Positions 1-11,445 of a DNA stretch of 64,000 nt are shown in pieces (the stretch's first letter is position 1; every line of letters begins with the position of its first letter). A program made the position numbers and the translations under genes. The DNA is from Echria macrotheca (taxonomy: Eukaryota > Ascomycota > Sordariomycetes > Sordariales > Schizotheciaceae), in contig MU839828.1 of the NCBI GenBank assembly GCA_030411725.1, forward strand, positions 2,108,001-2,172,000, written 5' to 3'. Below the pieces are notes generated by a model. It had not been told where the DNA came from. It saw only the letters and a list, made by a program, of their open reading frames with translations, and made no database searches.

Positions 1-2110
1 ATCCTGGTTGGGAGTGCGCCGAGTCCTCAAGAGGGCGGGTCGGCACGCACCTATCTAGGTCGCCCATTTCCAGGTTCAGTGGCGGGCGTCGAGACGCGGG
101 CTGCGCTGCGACAGCGGGCGACTTGGGAGTAAGATGCCGTCTACCTTCAGAATATAGAGAAACCGATGATTCCGTGCGCGGAGCCAAAGAAGAGCCGGGT
201 GTCGACGGTCGCAAACAGAAACTTTGTGGTGGAAGGAAAAGGGATGGCGATGTTTGGTTTTGCTTTGCGGTGCGGGCGGCATGGATTCCCAGCGGCTTGG
301 ATCTTGGGGTGTCGCGCGACGGCCGCCACTTGGTCCGTGCGTACATGGGCCTGGCGCGTTGGCGCGCTGGCGGGATGCGATAAGGAAGTTTATCAGAGCT
401 TCTGGCGTGACCCAGACCCACGCGCAGGCCGTCTGGAGAATTTCCAAGCTCAACGACACACTATCCACCCAACATCATAGCCGGGCCTCCCTGGAGCAGA
501 GACGAGGCCAGAACTGGTCGCATCATGGTCTGGAGATTGCTCCGATAAGCATTGGTATTTCTCGAGGACCCAATGGCTCACGGTTCGACGCTGGATGCTA
601 ATTGGCGCAGCGCTTTCTCGTCGTCCTTTCTCCCCAACATCCCAGCATCATTGGACCCGCTACGTCATGCCGCCTCCTCATCTTCACCCGAGGTCGAGGA
701 TGACTTCGTCGCTATTTGCGACAACGCTCATCGCCAGCTTTTTTGTCGTCGCTCTGCCGCATGTGCTGCCCTGTCCAGCGCCAAGAGCAGTCTACGCCGA
801 TGGCGAGATGCCCGATGGAACGAAGCGGAGGAGGCGGAGGCGGCCGGAAAACCCAGAACCATCAGATGGCATCGTCGAGTTCAATTCCACCAGCGAGAGC
901 GATGCTGAGAATATGGCACAAGCCGGCCAGTCGAAACGGGAATGTCCAGTGCCAAAGCCAACCGGGAGGATAGGCGAGCTTCTCGGCTTCACAAAGAGCC
1001 CGGGCACCGATTCTCAGTCCCGGCCGGAGAGGTGACAAATACCTAGCTGTGGGAGAAACGATGCGGCGGGCTGTACAACACGGAAAGGGGAGATCTGTCG
1101 GTGACATAGTATTACGATTCGGCAGCAAGCCAGAGGCGGCTGTCCATGGCGCTGCATTCCCGTCGGGAAGCGGATAGCATGGGGAGACTTCCAATAACAG
1201 GCAAGTTTTGGCGGCATCTGGATGGCTCGAAGCCGACCGCACTCTGGGTGCAGCGTGCAAGTGGAAAAAAAATTGTACCTACCGGGCATACCTAGCCGGC
1301 TGCAGTCAGCTGGATTGCAGAGGTCAAGAAACATACGCATCATTATCGGCCCTTTCCACACCGTGAAAAGAAGAACTTCCAGCTGATCAGTAGGATTCGA
1401 GAACTTTCAATTTATCCGGAGCACCAAGACTGCTGCTGTTGTGCCGTCGCTCAAAAAATAGGGGCATTGCGTGTCACTGCCGGCGTGTCGTCGATCGTGT
1501 GTTAGAAAATGGCGACAGCCGCAAGTCAAGGTGTTATGCTCTTGTTAACTGCTTACCAGGCATTCACTGCTAGTCCGGAACAGCCTGTTACGTCTTTCGA
1601 ACCGTGCCTATCAACTGTCCAACATACGTGCATGACCGCAGGCTGTCTTGGCAAGGTGAAACGGATCCAGGGGGGGTAAACCACACACCACCAACCATCC
1701 CGAAGTCATCCCGTCAAGCTATCGCCAGCGATCAGTGATTGCTTGATTGAGCACCAGCCGCGCCTCCGGCTGCATGGCGCGTTGATCGGCGCATGGCCAA
1801 AGGCAGCCTTGCTTCTCTCACTGCCATCTCGCCACTCTTGACTGGATCGCCTGCCTGATCTACTGGTCCCAATGGGGTGTTTCAGTGATGAGTCTTGTAT
1901 CGTCCCCAGAGGATCTCGTGCAGGAGTGGGAAGGCGAATCGTCAATCCATCCCGCCGCAACTGCCGACAGCCGTCGATTCTAGAAGTGTATAACAACCGG
2001 CTCGCTCACCCAAGCTTTTCTTTTACCGGTTTGGTTCTCTTGTTTTATTCTCTTTTGCCAAGGCTCGCCTTTTTATTTCTTCTTTTCTTCTGGTGTGTTT
2101 CTCGTTTGAG
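1..2110. other. Gene-poor left edge of the window
   Basis: I see no gene I can defend here. One open frame at 573-908 (+), 111 codons from an ATG, reads as a low-complexity Ser/Ala-rich then Arg/Glu-rich peptide. It has no splice context, signal peptide or family motif that I recognise, so I do not call it. Pyrimidine-rich DNA from about 2010 to 2100 looks like the core promoter and transcription start region of the secreted-protein gene that follows. Confidence 0.5.
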
Positions 2111-2178
2111 GTAAGCAAAGAAGCAGTCGTTCATGGCAGTCTGCTAATGAAGTATTTAGCTGCGCTCATTTCTTATAG
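2111..2178 (+). other. Predicted intron in the 5' leader of the first Leu/Asn-rich gene
   Basis: A strong donor, GAG|GTAAGC, at 2111 is followed by a GCTAAT branch-point-like motif near 2143 and an acceptor TCTTATAG ending at 2178. Removing it deletes the upstream ATGs at 2133 and 2147, leaving the ATG at 2219 as the first good start. The related gene at 5690 has the same arrangement. Confidence 0.6.
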
Positions 2179-2218
2179 ACAGCGCTCCGTGAAGTCTGGT
2201 CCTTCTGGAGTCTTAATC

Positions 2219-3250
2219 ATGAAGACATACGGGCTATTTCTGTCGGCTGGCCTGGCGTCGGCGCTTCAAATCGGGAACAGCGGGTTGAATTTGGGGCAGA
2301 ACAATGGGTTGAATCTGGGCGCGAATTCTCTGCTCAATGGCTCGTTCGACAGCAGTGCTTCCAACTTCGACCCGGCCGCTCTGGGTCTGAATCTTGGCAA
2401 CCTGAACGTTGATGGCCTCAACCTCGGCAACCTCGACTTCAGTAATCGCGATTCGATGGCACAGGCGATCCAGGCTCTTCTCGGGAGCCTTTGCCTCAAC
2501 AATGTTCTCAATCTCAACAGCATTCAAAACTTGGGACTGAACAACGAGGCCGACCTTCTCATCCAGCTTGCCCAGCTACAGCAGCTACAGTCGCTTGGTT
2601 TCCTGGATTTGAACGGCGTAAGCAATCTCGTCAACAACGGTCTGCTCGGGAGCGGCCTCAATGTTGGTGGGTAGACCCGGCGCTGTCTATGACGTTGAAT
2701 GCAGGCTAATGGAGGTGCAGGATTCTTCAAGCGTGAGGTGGCCGAGGCTAAGAAAACAATGAGGCGGACGAAGCTGCGACGCGGAGCCAAGGTGACGAAG
2801 AGACAGTGCCAGCAGGCTAAGGACTCGAACCAGAAAAACCAGGGCAACCAGGACAACAAGAACAACAAGAACAACAAGAACAACCAAGACAACCAGAACC
2901 CGAACTCGGCCAACTCGGCAGAAAAGGCCAGCGTTACGGCCTCAGCAGCTTCGGCGGCTGCCCAGACCTCTGCTGCTGCCGCCAAAGCCTCCTCGGCTCC
3001 CGCTGCGGCGGCGACCAGCCCCGTCGCCGCTGCCGCCACCAGCCCAGCCGCTTTGGCATCGGCGTCCCCCGTCGCTAGCGTTGCACCTGTTGCCGCAGCT
3101 CCGGCACCCGCCGCCGCAGCCCCAGCGCCAGCCCAGGCCAGCGCCGCTCCGGCATCCAATGTTCCCGAGGCTGCCCCGGCGGCTGCCCCGGCAGCTGCTC
3201 CGGCGGCCGCTCCTGGAGGCGGAGAGAACCTGTCCGACTTTACGCGCTAG
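2219..3250 (+). CDS. Secreted Leu/Asn-rich protein with Ala/Pro-rich tail
   Basis: Two exons, 2219-2666 and 2721-3250, encode 325 aa. The intron (2667-2720, 54 nt) has donor GTGGGT, branch GCTAAT and acceptor GCAG, and it keeps the frame. The start is the first ATG after the leader intron and opens a signal peptide (MKTYGLFLSAGLASA). The N-terminal half repeats LNLG/NLN/GLNLGNL units. A Lys-Arg site (FFKREV) near residue 150 could be cut by a Kex2-type protease. After it come a basic patch, an Asn/Gln/Lys-rich stretch of NKN repeats and a long Ala/Pro/Ser-rich tail like cell-wall or mucin-like linkers. Only a couple of cysteines are present. I do not recognise a named family. A role at the cell surface is inferred from the signal peptide and composition. 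The gene at 5690 is a likely paralogue. Confidence 0.8.
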
Positions 3251-5340
3251 CGAGCCGGATGCAATTTTGGATAGGCGGAGGAAGCAAAAAGAGCCACGTC
3301 GGTCCTGCTTTTGGAGATGGATATGGGCAAACCTCGGCGGTCTCAGCTACGACAAAACACGACGACACGGCAGACTGGGTTGGCGATGTCTCAGAAACAA
3401 AGACCCGGTAGCGATAACTGGGTCCTCGTTTAAGCATCTTTTCCCAAGAAAAGGGGGAGCGGAGGAAAGACAAGCTACTAGTCGATGTTTGGGTGCCCGG
3501 GTCACTTCGGGCGAGCCCCTCCTGTCACCACAAGTGGTGTGACGGCCCTGTCCTTTCCGCAACGCGGGGGTCTGTCAACCCTGCTAGGTTACTATAGAAC
3601 GTTCCAATTTACGTTTCTTTCCGAAGCTTGTTCAAGGTGCCGACACTAGTGCACATGGTAGCTTGCTGAATTCCCATGCAGGCCATGTTCAACCTCAGAG
3701 GCCAATTGATGAGTGAGCCGCACTCTTAAGGTCGCTCGATGCAGCGGTCGACGCGGCTCGGAGATCATGGCAGGCCGGGCCTAGACTTGGACTTTGAAGG
3801 CGCAGACTGCTAATTTCGGATCGGACATTTTTCGACTGATCTGCCGCAGAAGACACGGTGATTGAGTAGACGAGACGCATGGAAGGCGCTTCGAGTAGAT
3901 CAGGTCAAACACGCCAGCGCCGGGAGCAGGCGTCCAACACGCCACGGCGCAGACAGCCAATGACGCCATCCCATCTTGGACATGTCGAAGAGACGCTCTC
4001 GAGAACGGTCTGCAGTCATTCCGGGTTGGCAAGCCAGAGACATGAGGTCACGGTGCTGCCGCTTGGATGGCAAAGGCATGGATCGGATCTGCTTCATCGT
4101 CGCAACTCGCGACACTGCGGGACTGATCAGCAGAACCCCAAGGAGGTTGTCGCTTGGACCTTGCAGCTGCTTCCGGATGTCGGACGGCCACCGCGCCCAA
4201 TCACGGAGCCAGATCTCGCTCGCTTGTGCCCCAGATTCGCAGGGGGGCTTCCCTTCAATCGGCTTCATCCTTTTCAGCCTCTGCCGTCGCTGCGGACCCG
4301 CCATTTAGCCACTGCCCACCAAGACACCAGCAGGGCTTGGCAGGGGGTCAGGGCACTGTGCTGTCGACGGGGGGCTTGAAACACACAGCAGGCTGGCCGG
4401 CCCGGATGCTGATTCGCTTCGGTAGTGACGATGCCACACTTCCCAGATAAGCTTAACTGGCAGCCGAGACCGCAGACCACATCGGGCGCCCCGCCAATGA
4501 GGGGCCACAGGCTGCACAGGCACCTGCAGCTGCAGCGACCCCTCTGCACCGCAGTTGCCATCCGACCTTTCCTCTTCCATCTCGACTCGCTGCCCTGCTG
4601 CTTGGCTCCATCGAAACAACGCGAAACAGGCTGCCCACCGTCGACGCCGATCAGGGAAAAGACGAACAGCTAGGCGTCGGTGGCGGCCTTGGGACGAATA
4701 CCTCGGCGTACCCCCCAAGCCCGTCCCGTGACCCCAGGCGACGAGGTACCCCTTCAAACCCTTTCTCCCCACTCAGCCAAGCTGGCTCCGGTTCGATCCG
4801 TGCCTGGGCTAGAACAGTGCTCTGCGTGATCGAGGCCGCCGTCGCCTCCCCCTCGTGGTGTTTCTCCGATTTCTTGGCACCCGGTTCCCATCCCTGTCGT
4901 CAACCAAGTTGGATCCGGCCACAACGACTTCCGCGCATGACGTTGCAACGGTCTCGTCTCTTGTCTTCCCAAGTGCTCTCTCTCTCCCGGCTACGCTGCC
5001 TCGTGTGCTAGTGTGACGAGCCACGGCGTCCCGACTGCCATGGCGGGACGACTGGCAGGGCCTCCCCGGCCAAGCTTCGGAGGGAGTGCACCCTCGCGGC
5101 TGTCACCCCACGGGCTACCAGAGCTGGCTGCTCTCGGTCCTCGTGTTTCCCGCCGCGCTCCTCGCTCGCCTTGGGACCCAGGACTGTTTTACCCGCCCCT
5201 CTGTTTCTCAAGGCACGCCTGACAGGCCGACATCTGACACGCTCCGGATGCTTGCCTCCCCTCCCTTCCGAATATACTACCGTCTCCCTGAAATGCTTGG
5301 CAGGCGGCTGCTGGTAATGCCTTGGTCCCGGCCTTGCATA
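3251..5340. other. Spacer between the two Leu/Asn-rich genes
   Basis: About 2.1 kb with overlapping open frames on both strands but no consistent coding signal, splice pattern or motif. It presumably holds the 3' end of the first gene and the upstream regulatory DNA of the second. Confidence 0.5.
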
Positions 5341-5362
5341 CCGTCATCACCAGTCCGTCTGG

Positions 5363-5370
5363 TATATAAG
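5363..5370 (+). promoter_or_regulatory. TATA box for the second Leu/Asn-rich gene
   Basis: TATATAAG is followed by CT-rich DNA (5395-5470) typical of a fungal transcription start region. The ATG lies about 320 bp downstream, across one or two leader introns. A good TATA box fits a strongly or conditionally expressed gene; that last step is inference. Confidence 0.6.
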
Positions 5371-5473
5371 ACGGGAGGGGACGGACGATGGTGGCCCTCT
5401 CTTTTTGTTTCCCCATCCCACTCACAACTTCAGGTCTTCCAGCCCATCTTCTTTCGTCATTCATTCTTCAGAG

Positions 5474-5526
5474 GTAAGCTTGACTGATATATCGGTTCGG
5501 TGCCAGGCACTAACAGAGACCGACAG
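5474..5526 (+). other. Predicted intron in the 5' leader of the second Leu/Asn-rich gene
   Basis: Donor GAG|GTAAGC at 5474, branch CACTAAC near 5508, acceptor GACAG ending at 5526. A second donor-like GAG|GTATGC at 5574 could mark another leader intron, which would remove the ATGs at 5588 and 5614 before the coding ATG at 5690. Confidence 0.55.
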
Positions 5527-5689
5527 CTGTGCTCGTTGTTCGCTTCACTCCTTCATTTTTGAACATTTCTGAGGTATGCTATTCTGCCATGATAACACCG
5601 AGACCGCGCTGACCATGACGGTAGCTGTGCTCTCCCTATCCCTAATTCTTTTTAATTGTTTGACTCGAGTCATTCACTCAACAAGCAAG

Positions 5690-6482
5690 ATGAAGCCTAC
5701 CACTCTCTTCGTGTCTGCTCTTGCCACTATGGCTGCTGCGGCCCCTACTGGAGCCGAGAAGGAGGTTGAGAAGCGCGGGTTCAGCTTTGACGCCAACTCG
5801 TTCGGCAACTTCAGGAACTTCGGCCAGTCGACCAACCTGAACTACCTGCTCAACATCAACAGCCTCAACCTCAATGTCCTCCAGCTTCTGGCCTCGCAGA
5901 ACAACCTCAACATCGACGGCTTCTCCAGCCTGTTCAGCCTTGGTAACAACCAGTTCCAGCTCCAGGACCTCCTCCTGCTCCAGCAGCTCGCGGATCTCCA
6001 GCAGTTCGCTCAGATCGGTGTCCTCAACTCGTTCGACCTCAGCTCTTTCGCCTTTGGCGGTGTCAACAACCTCGGCGGTGTCCTCAATACCGGCCTGCTC
6101 GGCCTCGGCGGTGTTGACCTCAACAGCTTCATCCAGCCTTCGGTCGTCACCCAGGTGCAAACTATTGCTTCTCAAGGTGAGTGATCATATTCCGCTTTCC
6201 CATCCTGCCCGTGCGCGCCAAGAGAGAATACCCGTCGTCCCTTTGTTTCCAACGCGGTGTATTCACACACCCTCAGTCTTGCCCATCGGCGGGAGTCTCG
6301 GGTCGGGCGTCTTGGGGCTGAACTCGGGCGTGATCCCGGGTGTCTCCTCCCAAGGCGTCTCCTCGGGTCTGTCTTCTGGTGTGTCGTCCGGCGCCGCCGT
6401 CTCGTCTGCGCAGCCCGCTAGCGCCGTCACTTCCGCGGAGCAGGATGCCCAGGAGGGCGGCCGCTCCCTCAACAGCGCTTAA
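5690..6482 (+). CDS. Secreted Leu/Asn-rich protein with Kex2-type propeptide
   Basis: Two exons, 5690-6176 and 6277-6482, encode 230 aa. The 100-nt intron uses GTGAGT and CCTCAG, and the exons join in frame. The product starts with a signal peptide (MKPTTLFVSALATMAAAA). A short acidic propeptide ends in EVEKR, followed by the mature start GFSFDAN. The body is rich in LN, LQ and NNL units (NYLLNINSLNLNVLQLL), and the second exon adds Gly/Ser/Val repeats (SSGLSSGVSSG). Almost no cysteine is present. It shares composition, exon plan and leader-intron plan with the gene at 2219, so the two look like diverged tandem duplicates. I do not recognise a named family. It is probably secreted or wall-associated. 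The shared Leu-Asn repeats could form a solenoid or an amphipathic surface layer, but nothing here proves that. Confidence 0.8.
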
Positions 6483-8201
6483 TCCAGACGAGTCAACGGC
6501 GCCGCCCTCCTTGCCTGCTTCCCTCTCTATCTATCTCTCTGTCTCTCTCAGACAACATACCAGGCGCAGCATTGGCCGGGAAAATCGAAACGTCTCCAAG
6601 AGTACGGAAGCTAATCTGTGGGTTCTCCCTTCCTCAGTCCTCGTCGTCAAGGAGTAAAGAGCACCGCGTCCACCTACACCGCAGAACACCCTTTGGCCGC
6701 CTACAGCTCCTCACTCCGACCAGCCCGTCCGGCCTCGCTATGGGCGTGTAGCGAGGCGGCAACAGAATGACGAGAGATGAAGAACAAAAAGCCACGGGGA
6801 GGAATGCGCGAGATAGAAGGATGACACCAGGCGAATCAGAGTCAGGGTTTCACCTGAGGACAAATCAACGCAAACAGGCCAAGGGTGTTTGTATCATCAC
6901 TGGGTTGTAAATCGTCTATCTCACAATTTCTCTCCGCGCTTTTCCGACCCGGCTCAGAGCAACCTTCCTCTATTTTCCTGTCCACTAATTTCCTTTCATC
7001 GGTATTCATTTTTTTTTGCTCGGGTAGACTAAAGAAGAATATGAGAGACATATGGGCTTAGTGTTTTGTTTTCCTTTTTTCTACCCAATTCATGAGAGAG
7101 AGAGAGAGCGAAAGGAGTCGGGGCAGGGCGGTTTCCTACGATGCAAACGGGATGGATAGTCAAGAGCCAATAGCATAAGGCTAAGATAGCTTGATACCTC
7201 GGAATCTTGAGAAAAGAAAACAAAAAAAAAACACGAAACATGACATGTATTTTTGAGGAGAAGGTGAGATGGCGTCTGGGCCTGCTGCCAAAGGCAGATA
7301 AGCCTTTCGGCAGAAGCGACATTCTGGAACACTATCCAAGACACGGCTATGCGGCTCCCGGCAGGGGATGGAAGTGTCTCCGAGTCTCCGAACGAGATGG
7401 GTGGGCCATCGGAAAGAAAGCGGTGGTCGGTGCGTTGACGTTTGATGGGCGGAGGGTCATGGGGCAGATTGACAGACGGGACGAGCAGCGGCATAAATGT
7501 ATCGCGTCGCATATGCGAAGCTTAATATTAGGTTATGCTTAGCTAACCCCGAACTAGTGACTCTTAAACGGTGGACAAGTGTAAGTGAAAGGGGGGGGGC
7601 AACAAGGTTTTTGGCTTTGCAGGAGAAGAGGTTCTTCTTGTGAGGAAACGGGGTCTCTCACTGGCATCGGGATCGATCATCTTGGTGCCAGGGAGACGCA
7701 GCCGCACAAACACTTTTGTCATCCTTTGTCGATAACCACAGTTAGTTAGCTTAGGTCCTTGCCCTGGTCACACGTCCTGGACCTTCTACAGCAGAAATAT
7801 CACTGCTCTTTTCCAACGTGCAGTCAGACACCTGTGGGCCATTGTTATATACCCATCTGAGTTGGCTTTGTTCTGTGAGGGGAAAAGCACTAGTTGGTGA
7901 CGGGATTCGTGAAGATAGGGGCGTTTGAGTTGATCAATCAAGGAAGGAGCCTGTGGGTCTGCCTCTCTCTTGAGCACCCACCTTTCTTTCCATTATGGTT
8001 GTGTCTGCACTTGCTCTACGTATTTGGTAATGGCTAGGCCCACGAGATTGGAAGCCACTTGACTTTGGACTTTTCTTGACGGTCTCCTAAGATTCTTTCT
8101 ACATAACATACGTACAAACCTGCTATATCTATTCGCGGCGGCCCCGCTGGAGATGCGAGCGGCAAATATTTCGTAACCTCCCAGGAGCTAGGACTTGAAC
8201 C
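6483..8201. other. Spacer without a recognisable gene
   Basis: Contains a short GA microsatellite (7093-7109), several homopolymer runs and no coding pattern I can support. The first few hundred bases are probably 3' untranslated region of the preceding gene. Confidence 0.5.
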
Positions 8202-9678
8202 ATGGACGGCGAAGAGAGGCAGATTACAAGCGGCGGAACCTCGAGAACGGTGAGTCGACAAACAACAAGAGAGTTCCCGTCCATGGCGACATTCGGCCTC
8301 GATCCGCCACGGCCGCCCAAAGACGGGTACGAATAGGTATGGTATCCGCAGGGATATTGGGCCGAGCGCGAAGTACGCCCTATCGAAGAGGCTACTACTA
8401 GAGCGATCAACATCAAGCGTTGGAAGCGCCGGAGGCGGCGACAGTCGGCGAAGAGCAAGAACGGCGGCAGGGGAAGCAGCCAAGACGGCACCGACGTCGA
8501 CCAGTTGCCCATCAGCGCAGATGCCACATCGCCCAAGACGCCACTACAGCTCCTGGGTCCCACTTCCATCGGTCCTCTTCCGCCCATCAGTCCCTATCTC
8601 ACCGAGGAGGCCCATGTCCTCTCACTCCAACGCCCGCCCGTGACCCCTGAGGAGCCCAAGGACAGCCCTGGTTGGCCTTCGCCGAGACCCCGAGAGTCCT
8701 CGCTCCCGGAAGGACTCGAGCTTCCGTCACCGGAGACAGTATCGCCCAGCATACCGTCTACCGAGACACATTCATTCTTCAGCTGGACCAAGGGCTTGAG
8801 CAACGCCCGTCTCAAGAACAGGGAGGCACGTAACGCGATTTGATTCCAGGGTTTGCGTTGACAGCAGATACACAGAGAAAGAAGAGCAACCCGACCCCTT
8901 TACGCAGGATGTCGGGACCAGCGAGCGACACGACCACCATGTCCGCTAGCCCGCATCCCGGGAGCAAAATCGAGATGCCCTTGATGACGGCCGACGCGAC
9001 GACAACACGAAGAAGAAGTCGAAGCTGGTTCAGCAAAACCTCAAGAAACGTGCCAAAAGACACCGAAGCGTCGGCTGTCGATGTCATCAACTGGAGCAGT
9101 GGAGAGAGCGAGGGGTCTGCTGCCAGGGCGGCTCTGCTAGGTGCGTTTCCGAGACGGGATGCGAATGCGACTGACAGATGATGCCAGCTTGCTCTCATCT
9201 CTGGGCCACGCCGTTCCCTAGCGGGGTAGGTGTTTGTTTTCTGTCAAGGGCTATGGCTAATCGATGCCAGGAAGCAACTCGCATTAGCACGCCTCCGCTG
9301 AAGCCACGAAGTCTTTTCTTTGACGTCAATCCTATGGAATTACAGCAGGGACCAGAGACAGAACCACCAATACCAAAGCAGCGTCCCAGAGGTAGATCGG
9401 AGACCAGGAAGCCTCGAGAGTGGTGGGACTCGCCTCCAAAGTCGATGACGAGGACGACGACGGTGGCAGTCGAGGCATGTTACCAGCTGCCCAAGGCAGA
9501 CCTGTTTGAGTTCGATGTGTCGGAACACCTGCCGACCAGTCCAATGTGTCCGGCGCATCCCAAGAACAAGTCTGGGGGAAAGGGAGTCTGTGTGTACCAT
9601 GGGCGGAGGAAGACTGGCGAGAACTCGAAGGAGGCAGGCGTGCAGGAGAAGGACACTGCCGCCAGTACGCCGGAATAG
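8202..9678 (+). CDS. Conserved-looking fungal protein of unknown function with an in-frame TAG
   Basis: Proposed exons are 8202-8829, 8868-9140, 9188-9225 and 9271-9678 (449 codons including the stop). The introns are 38, 47 and 45 nt, and all junctions keep frame. The reading is continuous from the ATG except for TAG at 8334-8336, which falls between DGYE and VWYPQGYWAERE. From memory of similar fungal proteins a Trp would fit there (TGG to TAG), but I cannot confirm this. Either the gene is broken, or 8250-8336 (87 nt, donor GTGAGT, ending GAATAG, in frame) is an intron, giving 419 aa. If neither holds, translation could begin at the Met at 8505. The protein has a basic patch after the aromatic motif (RWKRRRRRQ), a long Pro/Ser-rich middle and a C-terminal CPAHPKNKSGGKGVCVYHGR segment. 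No catalytic domain is visible, and its function is unknown. Confidence 0.55.
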
Positions 9679-10076
9679 GAGAACTGGATGAGTGGTTCTG
9701 GCACCCTACTTGGTACTGGTACCTAGAATGCTTATTGTTTATATTTTATTCATGAATACCTTTTTTCCTTCTTCCGTTATGTGTTACCAACCGGGGTGAA
9801 CAATACCAACTCTAGGCGAGGTTATTCGGAGGTCTGCGCCAAGCATTGTCGATCTGAGACCAGGGTTGCATCGAAAGTGGGTCCGCTCCGGGAGCTCTTC
9901 CAGCCTTGCCCGGGACCGTTCCTTCTCTTCTTTTTTCAGCAAACATCCCCGCGATTCACGGCGTTTAATTCTCGAAGCACCTCGATCCCCAGAAATCAAC
10001 TCCTTCTCTACGCACCCGTCGAACGCAGAGAATCAGTAGGATCAATCAGCCTTGTGCCCAGGCAGCAGCAGCAACT

Positions 10077-11445
10077 ATGGCTGCCAACGAAGATCCGCTC
10101 CTGCTGCTGCGGCAGTCGATCGCCTCGACCGGCGCCATTATCCCGACCACGACGGCCGACACGACGAGCGCTTCGGCCGCGACCGAGGTTCCGCTCTCGC
10201 AGGCGACACACCTCCAGTTCACACACCCGACGCGCGTTGCCATTGCCATCGACGCGCCGACGCGCTTCGTTTCCAACGACCGCCCCGTCGATTTACGCAG
10301 TATCTACTTCGCATGGCTGAACCGCGAGATCGCTATTCCCGAGTACAACGCGGCTGCAGCCCAGCTGAACGATGAACTCGCGGGCGCCGGCGCCGGTGTC
10401 GTTCACAATCTTGCCTTCGTCGAGCGTCTCGATCTGATCACATGGCTCGAGGGCGCAAGCGAGGAGTCGGAGTATATCAAGCCGCTGACGGGTGACAAGG
10501 ACGCCAGTGCAGTCGCCGGCGCTGGGGGTGCAGCGGCGTCAGCAGGTGCGAGCGCGACGGCTGGGTCGGGCACAGCTGCTGCATCATCGCGCAGCAAGAC
10601 GGTGACAGCCACGCTGGTGCCGTCGTCGCGGTCGGGGCGAGGAACGTTGGATCCCAGATTGGAGCAAATATACAGCGGGGAGCGCGGCATGGGCGATAGA
10701 AACACGGTGTTGCGGGGGATCAAGCCTACGGTGTGTTTGCCTCTTCACGATGGGATACCTGGGCTTGTATGCTGACCTGAAACACAAGGACTTTTCACAT
10801 GTACGGAAGCTCGCCGCGCCGTTCATGTCGCGCAAGCCGACAGGAACGGGGACGACGGCAAATATTGCCAATAATCCGGCACTGGCTATTAACCAGAAGC
10901 CGGCGCGGCGACCGGATCCTATTATTCTACTGTCGCCATCGGCGTCAGCGCTCCTCCGCATGTCCAACGCTAAGTCTTTCCTCGAGGGTGGGCGGTACAG
11001 CCCGCCGGATCACAGCTCGACGGCGTCGATGCTCCACGTCTCACGCCTCATGAAGGATATCGATCCGAACCGGCCGATGCGCTTTATCCTGGTCGAGGGC
11101 CCCGAGCAGTTCAAGCCTGAGTACTGGAACCGTGTGGTGGCTGTGTTCACGACGGGCCAGGCGTGGCAGTTCAAGAACTACCGATGGAGCAACCCGACGG
11201 AGCTGTTCAAGCATGTGCTGGGCGTGTACCTGGGCTGGCGCGGCGAGCAGCCGCCCGAGAGCATCCGGGCGTTTGGTCACCGTGTGCTGGCGTGTCAGGT
11301 GGAGCACTGGCGCGACGCGGGCATCCCGGGGTCCGAGAACAGCCGCTGGCGCGATCGCGAGGTGGTGGAGCAGATTTGGCAGGCTATCGAGGTGAATATG
11401 CGCACCAAGGGGTGGCGCAAGGATGCAGCGCCTACTTCCATCTAG
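10077..11445 (+). CDS. cdc73: Cdc73, RNA polymerase II Paf1-complex subunit
   Basis: Two exons, 10077-10730 and 10789-11445, encode 436 aa. The 58-nt intron has GTGTGT, branch GCTGAC and AAG. The N-terminal part contains the conserved motif HNLAFVERLDLITWLEG, then an Ala/Gly/Ser-rich linker, then DPRLEQIYSGERGMGDRNTV. The C-terminal half is the Cdc73 Ras-like domain, with DPIILLSPSASALLRMSN, PMRFILVEGPEQFKPEYW and WQFKNYRWSNPTELFKHV. As known for the family, the protein acts in the nucleus in the Paf1 complex, coupling elongating polymerase II to histone H2B ubiquitination, H3K4/K36 methylation and 3'-end formation. The length is near that of yeast Cdc73 (393 aa). The neighbours give no functional hint. 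Confidence 0.95.

Noticed and set aside
573..908. Possible small gene on the plus strand near the left edge
   Set aside because: Ser/Ala- then Arg/Glu-rich frame without splice signals, signal peptide or family motif. Other frames over the same DNA look equally coding-like, so I could not choose.
8155..8200. tRNA-like B-box (GGTTCAAGTCC on the minus strand)
   Set aside because: The flanking bases do not form a T stem and no acceptor stem or anticodon arm can be built around it.
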